Source: JAAYKS01 sp964479435 (GTDB taxonomy: Bacteria; Bacillota; Clostridia; Saccharofermentanales; UBA5734). Taken from it: a stretch of 6,013 nucleotides of DNA. The translations under genes and the position numbers were made by a program. Shown here in pieces: positions 1 to 6,013 of this stretch. The notes under the pieces were generated by a model. That model made no database searches, was not told the DNA's origin, and saw nothing but the letters and a program-made list of their open reading frames with translations. Location of the stretch: the NCBI GenBank assembly GCA_964479435.1, contig CAYZME010000100.1, forward strand, positions 1-6,013, in the 5' to 3' direction. Position 1 is the stretch's first letter. Each line of letters begins with the position of its first letter.

Positions 1-2
1 AT

Positions 3-995
3 TTATTGGTCAGGGTTTGTGCCGGTTTCGCCGGGGCTTGTGTCGGTTGCGGGTGATTCAGGCGCCTCTGCCTGTTCATCTTCTGCCAGCCGCTGGATCA
101 TAAACCGGTCCAATTGCTGATAGACGTAGAAATTGGTCATCAAAAACTGCAGTCCGAAGCCCAGAACCACAAAATAGAGTATGACCAGATAAAATCCCAG
201 CAGCTGGAGAAAAAAGACCAGAGCCAGTGGGATGACCAAATTCAATACCAAAGAGAGCAACAACAGCCCAAGATTGGGAAAGAGGCGCAAAGTGAAAAAC
301 AGGAAAGCGTTTTTATAAAGGTTTTTGAGCGGCAGCTCGAATGTCACCATCATCGGGTAGATATACATCTGCATCACCGTAAAGACGGCAAAGATGACAA
401 ACAGAAAACCGACCATCAGCAAACGGAAAAAATCAGGGCCGATCTGGGCGCGGTAAAAGCCGTAACTGACCACCAGAGCAATCGATATCACCATCGACAG
501 CAGTCCGGAAGCGGTCGCTTGTTTGAGATTCTTCCTGGCATGCTCCCAAAAGTCAGACCAGACAAACGCGTGTTCCTCGCGGGAAAAATTGCGCAAAACA
601 TAGGTCATTCCCGCATGTACCGGACCGATCACAAACCAGGCCATCGCCGTTTGGAAAAAGATAAACAGGGTATACAACATCAGCAGGGTCGTGTGCGCAA
701 AGCTTTCAGGTGTGACCCCGTCAACCAGGCTTTCCGCAAATTCAGGGCGGGCAAAAAAGGCGGTCAAAGACTCTACCGTCAACGTCGGCGCCAGGAATCG
801 CAACAGGGAAGGCGCCAAAAGTATCGACAGCGCCAATACCGGCAAGCTGAACAAAACATACATCAGGTTGAGCGTACAAATCTTCCAGAACTTGCGGCCC
901 AAAATGCCAAAGAAGCGAGTGAACGGACCCTGGTCCAGATCCTCGGGATAAACGCCGGGCCCTTCGCGCAAATAACGATTGCTCAAAAAAGACAT
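3..995 (-). CDS. DUF624 / YesL-like multi-pass membrane protein
   Basis: A 330-residue integral membrane protein of unknown function. Hydrophobic stretches lie near residues 41-65, 103-127, 162-180, 190-216, 240-262 and 264-288, so about six membrane helices are likely. The N-terminal part (a GPGV motif, then RFFGILGRKFW and LNLMYVLFSLP) and the central stretch from GPVHAGM through the FSREE and SDFWEHARKNLKQA segment (about 125-160) match the pattern I know for DUF624/YesL proteins of Bacillota. It is longer than the usual family member of roughly 200-220 residues: it has an extended loop of about 35 residues between the first two helices (66-101) and a hydrophilic acidic, Pro/Thr/Ser-rich tail (304-330). 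I chose the ATG at 995 because GGAGG lies five bases upstream; the GTG at 1001 overlaps that site. The gene follows trmFO by 40 bases and is probably cotranscribed. Family members often sit beside sugar ABC transporter genes, which are not seen here. Family assignment is fairly sure, function unknown. Confidence 0.8.
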   Translation of the reverse strand: MSFLSNRYLREGPGVYPEDLDQGPFTRFFGILGRKFWKICTLNLMYVLFSLPVLALSILLAPSLLRFLAPTLTVESLTAFFARPEFAESLVDGVTPESFAHTTLLMLYTLFIFFQTAMAWFVIGPVHAGMTYVLRNFSREEHAFVWSDFWEHARKNLKQATASGLLSMVISIALVVSYGFYRAQIGPDFFRLLMVGFLFVIFAVFTVMQMYIYPMMVTFELPLKNLYKNAFLFFTLRLFPNLGLLLLSLVLNLVIPLALVFFLQLLGFYLVILYFVVLGFGLQFLMTNFYVYQQLDRFMIQRLAEDEQAEAPESPATDTSPGETGTNPDQ

Positions 996-1000
996 CCCCA

Positions 1001-1005
1001 CCTCC
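1001..1005 (-). promoter_or_regulatory. Shine-Dalgarno site deciding the start of the DUF624 gene
   Basis: The minus strand reads GGGAGGTGGGGATG, giving a GGAGG core five bases before the ATG at 995. The in-frame GTG at 1001-999 lies on top of this site and would have no ribosome binding site of its own at the right distance, so the ATG is the better start. Confidence 0.75.
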
Positions 1006-1026
1006 CGCGGCTCACGCTACGCCGCG
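1006..1026 (-). other. GC-rich hairpin between trmFO and the DUF624 gene
   Basis: A perfect six-base inverted repeat (CGCGGC / GCCGCG) flanks a nine-base loop in the 40-base spacer. Its 3' arm, in transcript direction, directly abuts the GGAGG ribosome binding site of the downstream gene. No run of T follows on either strand, so it does not look like a rho-independent terminator. It could limit ribosome access or slow RNA decay, or it could be chance in GC-rich DNA. Confidence 0.35.
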
Positions 1027-1035
1027 ATTCACTTC

Positions 1036-2379
1036 TCACCTGTCATTCATTATATCAATTCGCAACGCGTCTATTTCGGACAGCGCGCGTTGGGCCATCG
1101 CGGCGTACCGGTCTTCTTTATGTTTGTATTTGCCCGGGAGCGGCTCCAGAATGCCAAAGTTGGCATTCATCGGCTGAAAACGCCGCGGGCGGGGCTGCGA
1201 GACATACTGGACCAAGGCGCCCATCATCGTGCGGGCGGAAAAGGACAGAGGCAACTCTTTCCGCACCAAGCGCGCCGCTTGTAACCCGGCCATGAGACCG
1301 GTCGCCGCCGATTCCATATAGCCTTCTACGCCCGTCATTTGCCCGGCAAAAAAGAGCCCCGGCTGTCCGACCGCTGCCAATGTCGATGTCAAAACACCGG
1401 GCGCGGATATATACGTATTCCGGTGCATGACCCCATATCGCGCGAAGGTCGCGTTTTCCAGTCCGGGGATAAGTGAAAACACGCGTTTCTGCTCTGCAAA
1501 CCGCAGCCGCGTTTGAAAACCGACCAGGCTGTACAGCGACGCGCCGATGTCATCCTGGCGCAGCTGAACGACGGCAAAGGGTTGTTGCCCGGTGGACGGA
1601 TCGGTCAACCCCACCGGCTTCATCGGTCCGAAGCGGATGGTCTCTTTGCCGCGCGCCGCCATGGTCTCGATCGGCATACACCCTTCGAAAACCGCGTCGC
1701 GATCAAAATCCGCGACCTCGGCAACCTGGGCCTGAGTCAATTCCTCCCAGAACCGGTCATATTGCCGGCTGTCCAACGGGCAATTCAAATAATCGTCGCC
1801 GCCGCGCCCATACCTTGATTGCGCAAAGACCCGCGTATGATCGATGGAATCGGCTTCGACGATCGGTGCCGCCGCGTCATAAAAATGCAGACATCGCGTG
1901 CCCAGCACCTCTTCGATCGAATGAAAAAGACGGCCGTGCGTCAACGGACCGGTAGCCAGAATGCGGATTCCGTGTGCCGGTACGGCTTCTACGACCTCTT
2001 CCACAACCGTCACCAGCGGATGCTGTGTCAAAACACGGGTGACAAAAGAAGCAAACAAATCACGATCGACGGCCAGCGAGCCTCCCGCCGGCACCCGGGC
2101 ATGATCCGCGGCGGCCAAGAGCAAAGAGTCAAATTGGCGCATTTCCTCTTTGAGTAAACCGGAGGCCGTGGTCGTGCGCATGGCTTTGAGCGAATTGCTG
2201 CAGACCAGTTCCGCAAACTGGCCGGACCGGTGCGCGGGTGTCATCTGTCCCGGCTTCATGTCGATCAGCACGACCGGAATGCCGGCAGACACCAGCTGCC
2301 AGGCCGCCTCACACCCGGCCAGTCCCGCGCCGACGATGTACACCGGCTCCTCTGCTGGTGGCCGTGGTTGTCTGATCAC
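1036..2379 (-). CDS. trmFO: Methylenetetrahydrofolate-tRNA-(uracil-54-C5)-methyltransferase
   Basis: This cytosolic flavoenzyme makes 5-methyluridine (ribothymidine) at position 54 of the tRNA T-loop, taking the carbon from methylenetetrahydrofolate and reducing it through FAD. From the GTG at 2379 it has 447 residues, normal for the family. The FAD-binding Rossmann motif GAGLAG lies at 17-22, followed by DMKPGQMTPAH and FAELVCSNS with Cys60. The FEGCMPIE motif places the second conserved cysteine at Cys234. These match the catalytic pair known as Cys53/Cys226 in Bacillus subtilis. The C-terminal region carries FFAGQMTGVEGYMESAATG, typical of this family. The GTG overlaps the topA stop by four bases (GTGA), suggesting translational coupling, but no good Shine-Dalgarno precedes it. 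An alternative GTG at 2343 (435 residues) has GAGG five bases upstream but would begin right at the first beta strand. Identity is nearly certain; the start is open. Confidence 0.95.
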   Translation of the reverse strand: MIRQPRPPAEEPVYIVGAGLAGCEAAWQLVSAGIPVVLIDMKPGQMTPAHRSGQFAELVCSNSLKAMRTTTASGLLKEEMRQFDSLLLAAADHARVPAGGSLAVDRDLFASFVTRVLTQHPLVTVVEEVVEAVPAHGIRILATGPLTHGRLFHSIEEVLGTRCLHFYDAAAPIVEADSIDHTRVFAQSRYGRGGDDYLNCPLDSRQYDRFWEELTQAQVAEVADFDRDAVFEGCMPIETMAARGKETIRFGPMKPVGLTDPSTGQQPFAVVQLRQDDIGASLYSLVGFQTRLRFAEQKRVFSLIPGLENATFARYGVMHRNTYISAPGVLTSTLAAVGQPGLFFAGQMTGVEGYMESAATGLMAGLQAARLVRKELPLSFSARTMMGALVQYVSQPRPRRFQPMNANFGILEPLPGKYKHKEDRYAAMAQRALSEIDALRIDIMNDR

Positions 2380-4550
2380 GGTTGGTTCTTGTTTGCCGGA
2401 GCAGGCGCTTTGGGTTTGCGGGCGTTGGACGGACAGTCGCGATTGCCACAACGCGGATGACTCTGCCCGCGAAAGGTCTTCATCACCATGTAACTGCCGC
2501 AGGTTTCGCATGTTTGACCGGGTATGGGCAGATCCCAGCTGATAAAGGGGCACTCCGGGTCACGCCCCTTGCGGTCGCATGTATAAAAAGTGCGATTTCT
2601 CGATTTGCGCGCCGTCCGCAGCAACAGCCCCGATCCGCACAGCGGGCATGAACCCTCGACCGGGTGCTCGACATTGCGGGTGTACTTGCATGTGGGAAAG
2701 CGGGTACAGGCGATAAATTTCCCGTATCTGCCTTCTTTGATCACCAGGTCCCCTTCACCGCATTCCGGGCATTTTTCACCCAGGTGAACGGTTTCCAGTT
2801 TTACTTTCTCCATCGCTGTTTCAGCCAGGGTCACTTTCTCGTGAAACGGGTCATAAAACGCGCGCAGCAAAGAGAGTCCGTCGCTTTCGCCTTCCTCTAC
2901 TTTGTCCAATTTGCTTTCCATGTCGGCGGTAAACCGCAGGTCGACAATCTCGCCAAAATGCTCGATCAACAGATCGGTCACAATCATGCCCAATTCCGTT
3001 GGCAGCAAATATCNNNNNNNNNNTTCTTTTTCGACATATTTGCGGTCCAGGATGGTTGAGATTGTGGGGGCATACGTCGACGGGCGCCCGATCCCCTGCT
3101 CTTCCATCGCTTTGATCAAAGTGGCTTCCGTATAGCGCGGCGGCGGCTGTGTGAATTTTTGCTCGGGTTTCAACTCAAGCAGCCGCAAAACCTCTCCTTC
3201 GGCAAGACCGGGAATGCGCTCTTTTCCATCGCCGGCATCGGGATCGGCTTCTTCGTCCGCTTCTGCCAAATCCGCGTACAAGCGCAAAAAGCCCGGAAAG
3301 CGGATGGTCTCGCCGACCGCGCGAAAAATATGCGCGGCGGCTTGTACGTCGACCGTGACCGTGTCCACTTGCGCCGCTGCCATTTGCGAGGACACAAAAC
3401 GATCCCAAATCAGCTTATAGAGCCGGTATTGCTCGGGACTCAACGCGTTTCTTACGGCTTCCGGCGCGAGGTCAAAATGGGCGGGACGGATGGCCTCATG
3501 CGCGTCTTGCGCGGCGTTGCGGTTGCGAAAGCGACGCGGTGTGGCCGGCAGATAGGATTCGCCGTACGTATTCGCGATCAAATGCCTCGCCTCTGACACG
3601 GCGTCGTCTGACACGCGCACGGAGTCTGTACGAATATAGGTCACCAAAGCGGTCGCGCCCAAGTCGGGTAAATCAATGCCTTCATATAACTGTTGCGCGA
3701 CACTCATCGTGCGCCGCGACGTAAAACTCAGGCGGCGCGAAGCTTCCTGTTGCAGGGTACTCGTCGTAAAGGGCGCGAAGGGCTGCCGCGCTTTGTGCCC
3801 TTTCTTGATGGTGCGCACGCGAAAGGCCTGGCCGTCGACGTCGCGCATGACAGCATCGGTTTCTTCACGATTGCGCAGCTTTTGCCTGGCGACGCGCTCC
3901 TTGCGCACAAGCCCGTGGTAACGCGCTCTGAAGGGGGGTTGTGATGCCTCCTGTTTGGCCAGGTGCGCCGTCAGCAACCAGTATTCCTCGGGAACAAATG
4001 CCTGGATTTCCCGTTCCCGCTCCACGACAACGCGTGTCGCGACGCTCTGAACCCGGCCCGCGCTCAAGCCCTTGCGGATTTTTTTCCACAAGAGCGGGCT
4101 GAGCTCGTACCCGACCAGGCGATCGAGAATACGCCGGGCTTGCTGGGAATCCACCAGATTCATATCGAGTGGCCGCGGCTCGCGGACCGCGGCTTGAACC
4201 GCGTTTTTGGTTATTTCATTGAACGATACACGACAGGGCGAGGCGGGGTCGACGCCGAGAATGATCGCAATGTGCCAGGCAATGGCTTCGCCTTCGCGGT
4301 CCGGGTCCGTCGCGATCAGGATCCGTTCACTGGCGGCAGCCAATTCCTTGAGCTCACGCACGACCTTCTCTTTGCCGCGCATCGTGATATAGGTCGGTTT
4401 GAAATCCCTGCGCACATCCACGCCGATCGTCGCGGACGGCAAATCGCGGATATGCCCGACGGAAGCGGCAATCCGGTATGATGACCCCAAATAACGGCCG
4501 ATCGTTCGGGCCTTGGCGGGGGATTCGACGATGAGTAGCGTTTTGGGCAT
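2376..4550 (-). CDS. topA: DNA topoisomerase I (type IA), with an assembly gap
   Basis: This enzyme relaxes negative supercoils by cutting and passing one DNA strand. About 724 codons are seen, including four touched by Ns. The Toprim domain starts at residue 2: VESPAKA with Glu9 and Lys13, SVGHIRDLP at 30-38, and the metal-binding DPDREGEA with Asp82, Asp84 and Glu86. KGLSAGRVQSVATR (160-173) is a further family motif. The catalytic tyrosine is Tyr305 in TYIRTDS. Three C4 zinc fingers end the protein: Cys594/597/615/621, Cys635/638/658/667 and Cys681/684/701/706, then a Lys/Pro/Ala-rich tail. This length and finger number fit Bacillota TopA. In the second finger the last two cysteines are eight residues apart, wider than the usual five or so. 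The ATG at 4550 has GAGGTC at 4557-4562 as ribosome binding site. Residues 510-513 are undetermined because of Ns, but the frame is the same on both sides. A promoter candidate lies upstream at 4613-4643. Confidence 0.97.
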   Translation of the reverse strand: MPKTLLIVESPAKARTIGRYLGSSYRIAASVGHIRDLPSATIGVDVRRDFKPTYITMRGKEKVVRELKELAAASERILIATDPDREGEAIAWHIAIILGVDPASPCRVSFNEITKNAVQAAVREPRPLDMNLVDSQQARRILDRLVGYELSPLLWKKIRKGLSAGRVQSVATRVVVEREREIQAFVPEEYWLLTAHLAKQEASQPPFRARYHGLVRKERVARQKLRNREETDAVMRDVDGQAFRVRTIKKGHKARQPFAPFTTSTLQQEASRRLSFTSRRTMSVAQQLYEGIDLPDLGATALVTYIRTDSVRVSDDAVSEARHLIANTYGESYLPATPRRFRNRNAAQDAHEAIRPAHFDLAPEAVRNALSPEQYRLYKLIWDRFVSSQMAAAQVDTVTVDVQAAAHIFRAVGETIRFPGFLRLYADLAEADEEADPDAGDGKERIPGLAEGEVLRLLELKPEQKFTQPPPRYTEATLIKAMEEQGIGRPSTYAPTISTILDRKYVEKEXXXXYLLPTELGMIVTDLLIEHFGEIVDLRFTADMESKLDKVEEGESDGLSLLRAFYDPFHEKVTLAETAMEKVKLETVHLGEKCPECGEGDLVIKEGRYGKFIACTRFPTCKYTRNVEHPVEGSCPLCGSGLLLRTARKSRNRTFYTCDRKGRDPECPFISWDLPIPGQTCETCGSYMVMKTFRGQSHPRCGNRDCPSNARKPKAPAPANKNQP
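3014..3023. other. Assembly gap (ten N) inside topA
   Basis: Ten undetermined bases interrupt topA between KYVEKE and YLLPTELG. The reading frame continues unchanged across the gap. The last partial codon, NGA, must be Gly or Arg if the gene is intact. In the TopA sequences I know, about five residues separate the KE pair from PTELG, whereas here the gap makes seven. The true missing sequence is therefore probably about four bases, not ten. Confidence 0.95.
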
Positions 4551-4582
4551 CCAAAAGACCTCGGCTATCTGATTTTACATGT

Positions 4583-4601
4583 CGCCTGCGGATAACAGGC
4601 G
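4583..4601 (-). other. Small hairpin in the topA leader
   Basis: A six-base perfect inverted repeat (CGCCTG / CAGGCG) surrounds a seven-base loop in the dprA-topA spacer. It would lie near the 5' end of a transcript begun at the candidate promoter, about 20 bases before the topA ribosome binding site. No T run follows on either strand, so it is not a typical terminator. It may be chance. Confidence 0.3.
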
Positions 4602-4612
4602 CACGTCGTACC

Positions 4613-4643
4613 AATATATAACCTATATCTGAGCAGGTGTCAA
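4613..4643 (-). promoter_or_regulatory. Candidate housekeeping-sigma promoter for topA
   Basis: On the minus strand a perfect -35 hexamer TTGACA lies at 4643-4638, within the last codons of dprA. It is followed by an AT-rich stretch that spans the dprA stop codon and offers two -10 hexamers: TATATA at 4620-4615 (17-base spacer, four of six matches) or TATATT at 4618-4613 (19-base spacer, five of six matches). Transcription would begin near 4607, giving a leader of nearly 60 bases before the topA ATG at 4550. The AT-rich run stands out in GC-rich surroundings. No promoter activity can be shown from sequence alone. Confidence 0.5.
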
Positions 4644-5762
4644 AGAGAATCTTCCCCGGCGATTGTCCAGATCCCCTCTCCATTCCAGCGCGGACAACAG
4701 CGGCAGCAGCGTCTCCATGGGGATCCGCGCGGCCGCGGAAATCTCACCGGCCGTCAAGCTGCGTCCGCGCAGACAATCGCGGATCCGGGTGTCAAAGGGG
4801 GAGCCGTTGGTCCCGGATGTTGCATCGTCCACCTGGCGCCGCTCCCCCCTAAACGGCAAGCGGTATAACAGATCCTCCGCCTCGAGGCAGACATACGCCC
4901 CCTCGCGGATCAACCGGTTACATCCCCTGGAATGGGGCTCAAAAATGCTACCCGGCACGGCAAACAGATCCTTGCCCTGATCGGCCGCGAAACCGGCGGT
5001 GATCATGCTGCCGCTTTTGTCCGCGGCCTCTGTGATCACCACCGCGTCCGCCAGGCCGGAAAGGATCCGGTTGCGGGACGCAAAGAAAGAACGTGCCGGG
5101 CGTACGCTCGGGCCGTGTTCACTGAGAATGACCCCTTTCGCGGCGATTTCCTCCATCAGCGCGCGGTGCTCCGGAGGATAGGCGTGATCGATTCCGCCGC
5201 CGAGGACAGCCGCCGTCAGGCCGCCCGCCTCCAGAGCGGCGCGATGGGCGATTGAATCGATCCCGCGCGCGAGGCCGCTGACCACGGACACGCCGGCGCG
5301 GGCGATCTCCCGGGTGATCTGTCGGGTGATCTCTTCGCCATAGGGGGTGGCGCTTCGCGTTCCGATCACGGTTGCGACGGGGACAGTCGGTCCCAGCACC
5401 GCCTGGATGTGGCCGCGGTAGAAGAGCAGAAACGGGTGATTGGAGATCTCACGCAGCCGCGAGGGGTACGCGCAGTCTTGATCGGTCACACAGCCCACGC
5501 CGCGAGCTGCGCAACCCGCCGCCGCCCGCTCCGCGTCCCGCCGCCGCGCGTCGTCGCGCAAAAAGTACCGCACGCGCAAAACCTGCTGCGGCGGCAAGGG
5601 CAGCGCCGCTGCCACCGTCTCTTCATGCGCGCAAAACAGCTGCTGAATGGAGCCGAACCGCACCGCCAGGCGCCGCGCCCTGGCCATCCCCAAGCCGGTC
5701 TCTGTGGCCAATCGCGAAAACCAGATGCCCGCGGTCAGAACGGATGTTTCAGGCGCTGTCAT
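4623..5762 (-). CDS. dprA: DNA processing protein A (natural transformation)
   Basis: DprA binds incoming single-stranded DNA in the cytosol and loads RecA onto it during natural transformation. The protein has 379 residues, normal for the three-domain form. An N-terminal SAM/helix-hairpin-helix-like region (about 10-70) precedes the Rossmann-fold DNA_processg_A domain (about 95-310). The latter has GTRSATPYG at 134-142, SGLARGIDSIAH at 162-173, AVLGGGIDHAYP at 185-196, RNRILSGLA at 230-238, SGSMITA at 250-256, FAVPG at 267-271 and GCNRLI at 280-285. The last 65 residues resemble the DprA winged-helix domain (LTAGEISAAARIPMETLL and following). The ATG at 5762 overlaps the comM stop (ATGA) and has GAGGGG at 5768-5773, five bases upstream. 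Its 3' end contains the topA promoter candidate. All conserved motifs are present, so the gene looks functional. dprA is widespread even in bacteria not known to be competent, so it alone does not prove transformation. Confidence 0.96.
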   Translation of the reverse strand: MTAPETSVLTAGIWFSRLATETGLGMARARRLAVRFGSIQQLFCAHEETVAAALPLPPQQVLRVRYFLRDDARRRDAERAAAGCAARGVGCVTDQDCAYPSRLREISNHPFLLFYRGHIQAVLGPTVPVATVIGTRSATPYGEEITRQITREIARAGVSVVSGLARGIDSIAHRAALEAGGLTAAVLGGGIDHAYPPEHRALMEEIAAKGVILSEHGPSVRPARSFFASRNRILSGLADAVVITEAADKSGSMITAGFAADQGKDLFAVPGSIFEPHSRGCNRLIREGAYVCLEAEDLLYRLPFRGERRQVDDATSGTNGSPFDTRIRDCLRGRSLTAGEISAAARIPMETLLPLLSALEWRGDLDNRRGRFSLTPAQI

Positions 5763-6013
5763 GCAAGCCCCTCGCGTTCGACCCGGTATTGATAGGCTTC
5801 TTGTACATGCTTGAGCGCGACCAGGCGCTCGCCTTCCCAGTCGGCGATGGACCGGGCCACGCGCAACATCCGGTGAAAACCGCGCGCGCTGACATGCCGG
5901 TCCGCCAATTCCGCGGCCTGGCGACAGATCGGATCGTCCAATTCAAGGGCGTCGCGGAGCCGGTCGGCCGGCACCCGCGCGCTGCGCCCGGACAGGCGGG
6001 CGAACTCGCGCAG
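5759..6013 (-). CDS. comM: ComM/YifB-type Mg-chelatase-like AAA+ ATPase, C-terminal end
   Basis: Only the last 84 codons lie in the window; the rest, including the Lon-like and AAA+ Mg-chelatase domains, would be beyond 6013. The visible part reads LREFARLSGRSAR, then a helix-rich segment, then SARGFHRMLRVARSIADWEG and HVQEAYQYR near the end. This is the hallmark of the Mg_chelatase_C domain at the C-terminus of YifB/ComM proteins. ComM is a hexameric helicase that promotes branch migration during integration of transforming DNA in Gram-negative bacteria; in Bacillota the protein is usually called YifB and its role is less studied. The stop codon overlaps the dprA start by four bases, so the two genes are probably one transcription unit and translationally coupled. 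The gene runs off the window edge rather than being broken. Confidence 0.9.
   Translation of the reverse strand: MREFARLSGRSARVPADRLRDALELDDPICRQAAELADRHVSARGFHRMLRVARSIADWEGERLVALKHVQEAYQYRVEREGLA

Noticed and set aside
999..1001. GTG at 1001 as start of the DUF624 gene.
   Set aside because: It overlaps the GGAGG ribosome binding site that is correctly spaced for the ATG at 995.
114..1295. A 393-codon open frame on the plus strand, opposite the DUF624 gene and the end of trmFO.
   Set aside because: Its product is a run of Gln, Arg, His and Lys with no recognisable domain, as expected from reading antisense to codons for hydrophobic residues. It crosses two real genes and their spacer.
2380..2553. 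An upstream extension of the trmFO frame to an ATG at 2553, giving 505 residues.
   Set aside because: The added 58 residues lie wholly inside topA, overlap its zinc-finger codons and match nothing in TrmFO, whose N-terminus begins just before the GAGLAG motif.
3014..3023. topA as a broken gene or frameshift at the N run.
   Set aside because: The frame and the TopA motifs are the same on both sides, so this is missing sequence and not a mutation.
4572..4577. TAAAAT on the minus strand as a -10 element for topA.
   Set aside because: No -35-like sequence lies 16-19 bases upstream, and the start would fall almost on the ribosome binding site. The pair at 4613-4643 is better.
4583..4601. Rho-independent terminator after dprA.
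   Set aside because: The stem is only six bases and no T run follows on either strand.
1..6013. A novel defence, mobile or CRISPR-like system.
   Set aside because: All coding space is filled by four recognised housekeeping or competence genes and one DUF624 membrane protein. I saw no spaced repeats, transposase, integrase or toxin-antitoxin pair.

Overview
The window holds five genes, all on the minus strand. Read in the direction of transcription, from high to low coordinates, they are: the C-terminal end of a ComM/YifB-type Mg-chelatase-like ATPase (cut by the window edge), dprA (DNA processing protein A), topA (DNA topoisomerase I), trmFO (folate- and FAD-dependent tRNA U54 methyltransferase, old name gid), and a DUF624/YesL-like multi-pass membrane protein. 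The order comM-dprA-topA-trmFO is the well-known housekeeping block of Bacillota, and folate-dependent TrmFO and a TopA with three C4 zinc fingers fit that phylum. The DNA is moderately to strongly GC-rich. The run of ten N at 3014-3023 shows a draft, probably metagenomic, assembly. I cannot name a genus.

Layout: comM stops at 5759 and overlaps the dprA start by four bases (ATGA). dprA runs 5762-4623. A 72-base intergenic region (4551-4622) follows; a good sigma-70/sigma-A type promoter candidate begins inside the 3' end of dprA and would serve topA (4550-2376). topA meets trmFO (2379-1036) in a second four-base overlap (GTGA), although a second trmFO start at 2343 is also credible. Forty bases after trmFO, a strong Shine-Dalgarno sequence leads into the DUF624 gene (995-3). 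A GC-rich hairpin sits in that short spacer. No rRNA, tRNA, CRISPR array, insertion sequence or rho-independent terminator was seen. No stretch of 300 bases lacks a gene.

The genes share DNA- and RNA-maintenance roles rather than one pathway. ComM and DprA process incoming single-stranded DNA during natural transformation. TopA relaxes negative supercoils. TrmFO makes ribothymidine in the T-loop of tRNA. The DUF624 protein is the outlier: in many Bacillota trmFO is followed by xerC/codV, hslV, hslU and codY, and here a membrane protein of unknown role takes that place. I found no evidence of an undescribed defence or mobile system. The most interesting points are the topA promoter candidate, the replaced gene order after trmFO, and the likely wrong size of the assembly gap inside topA.
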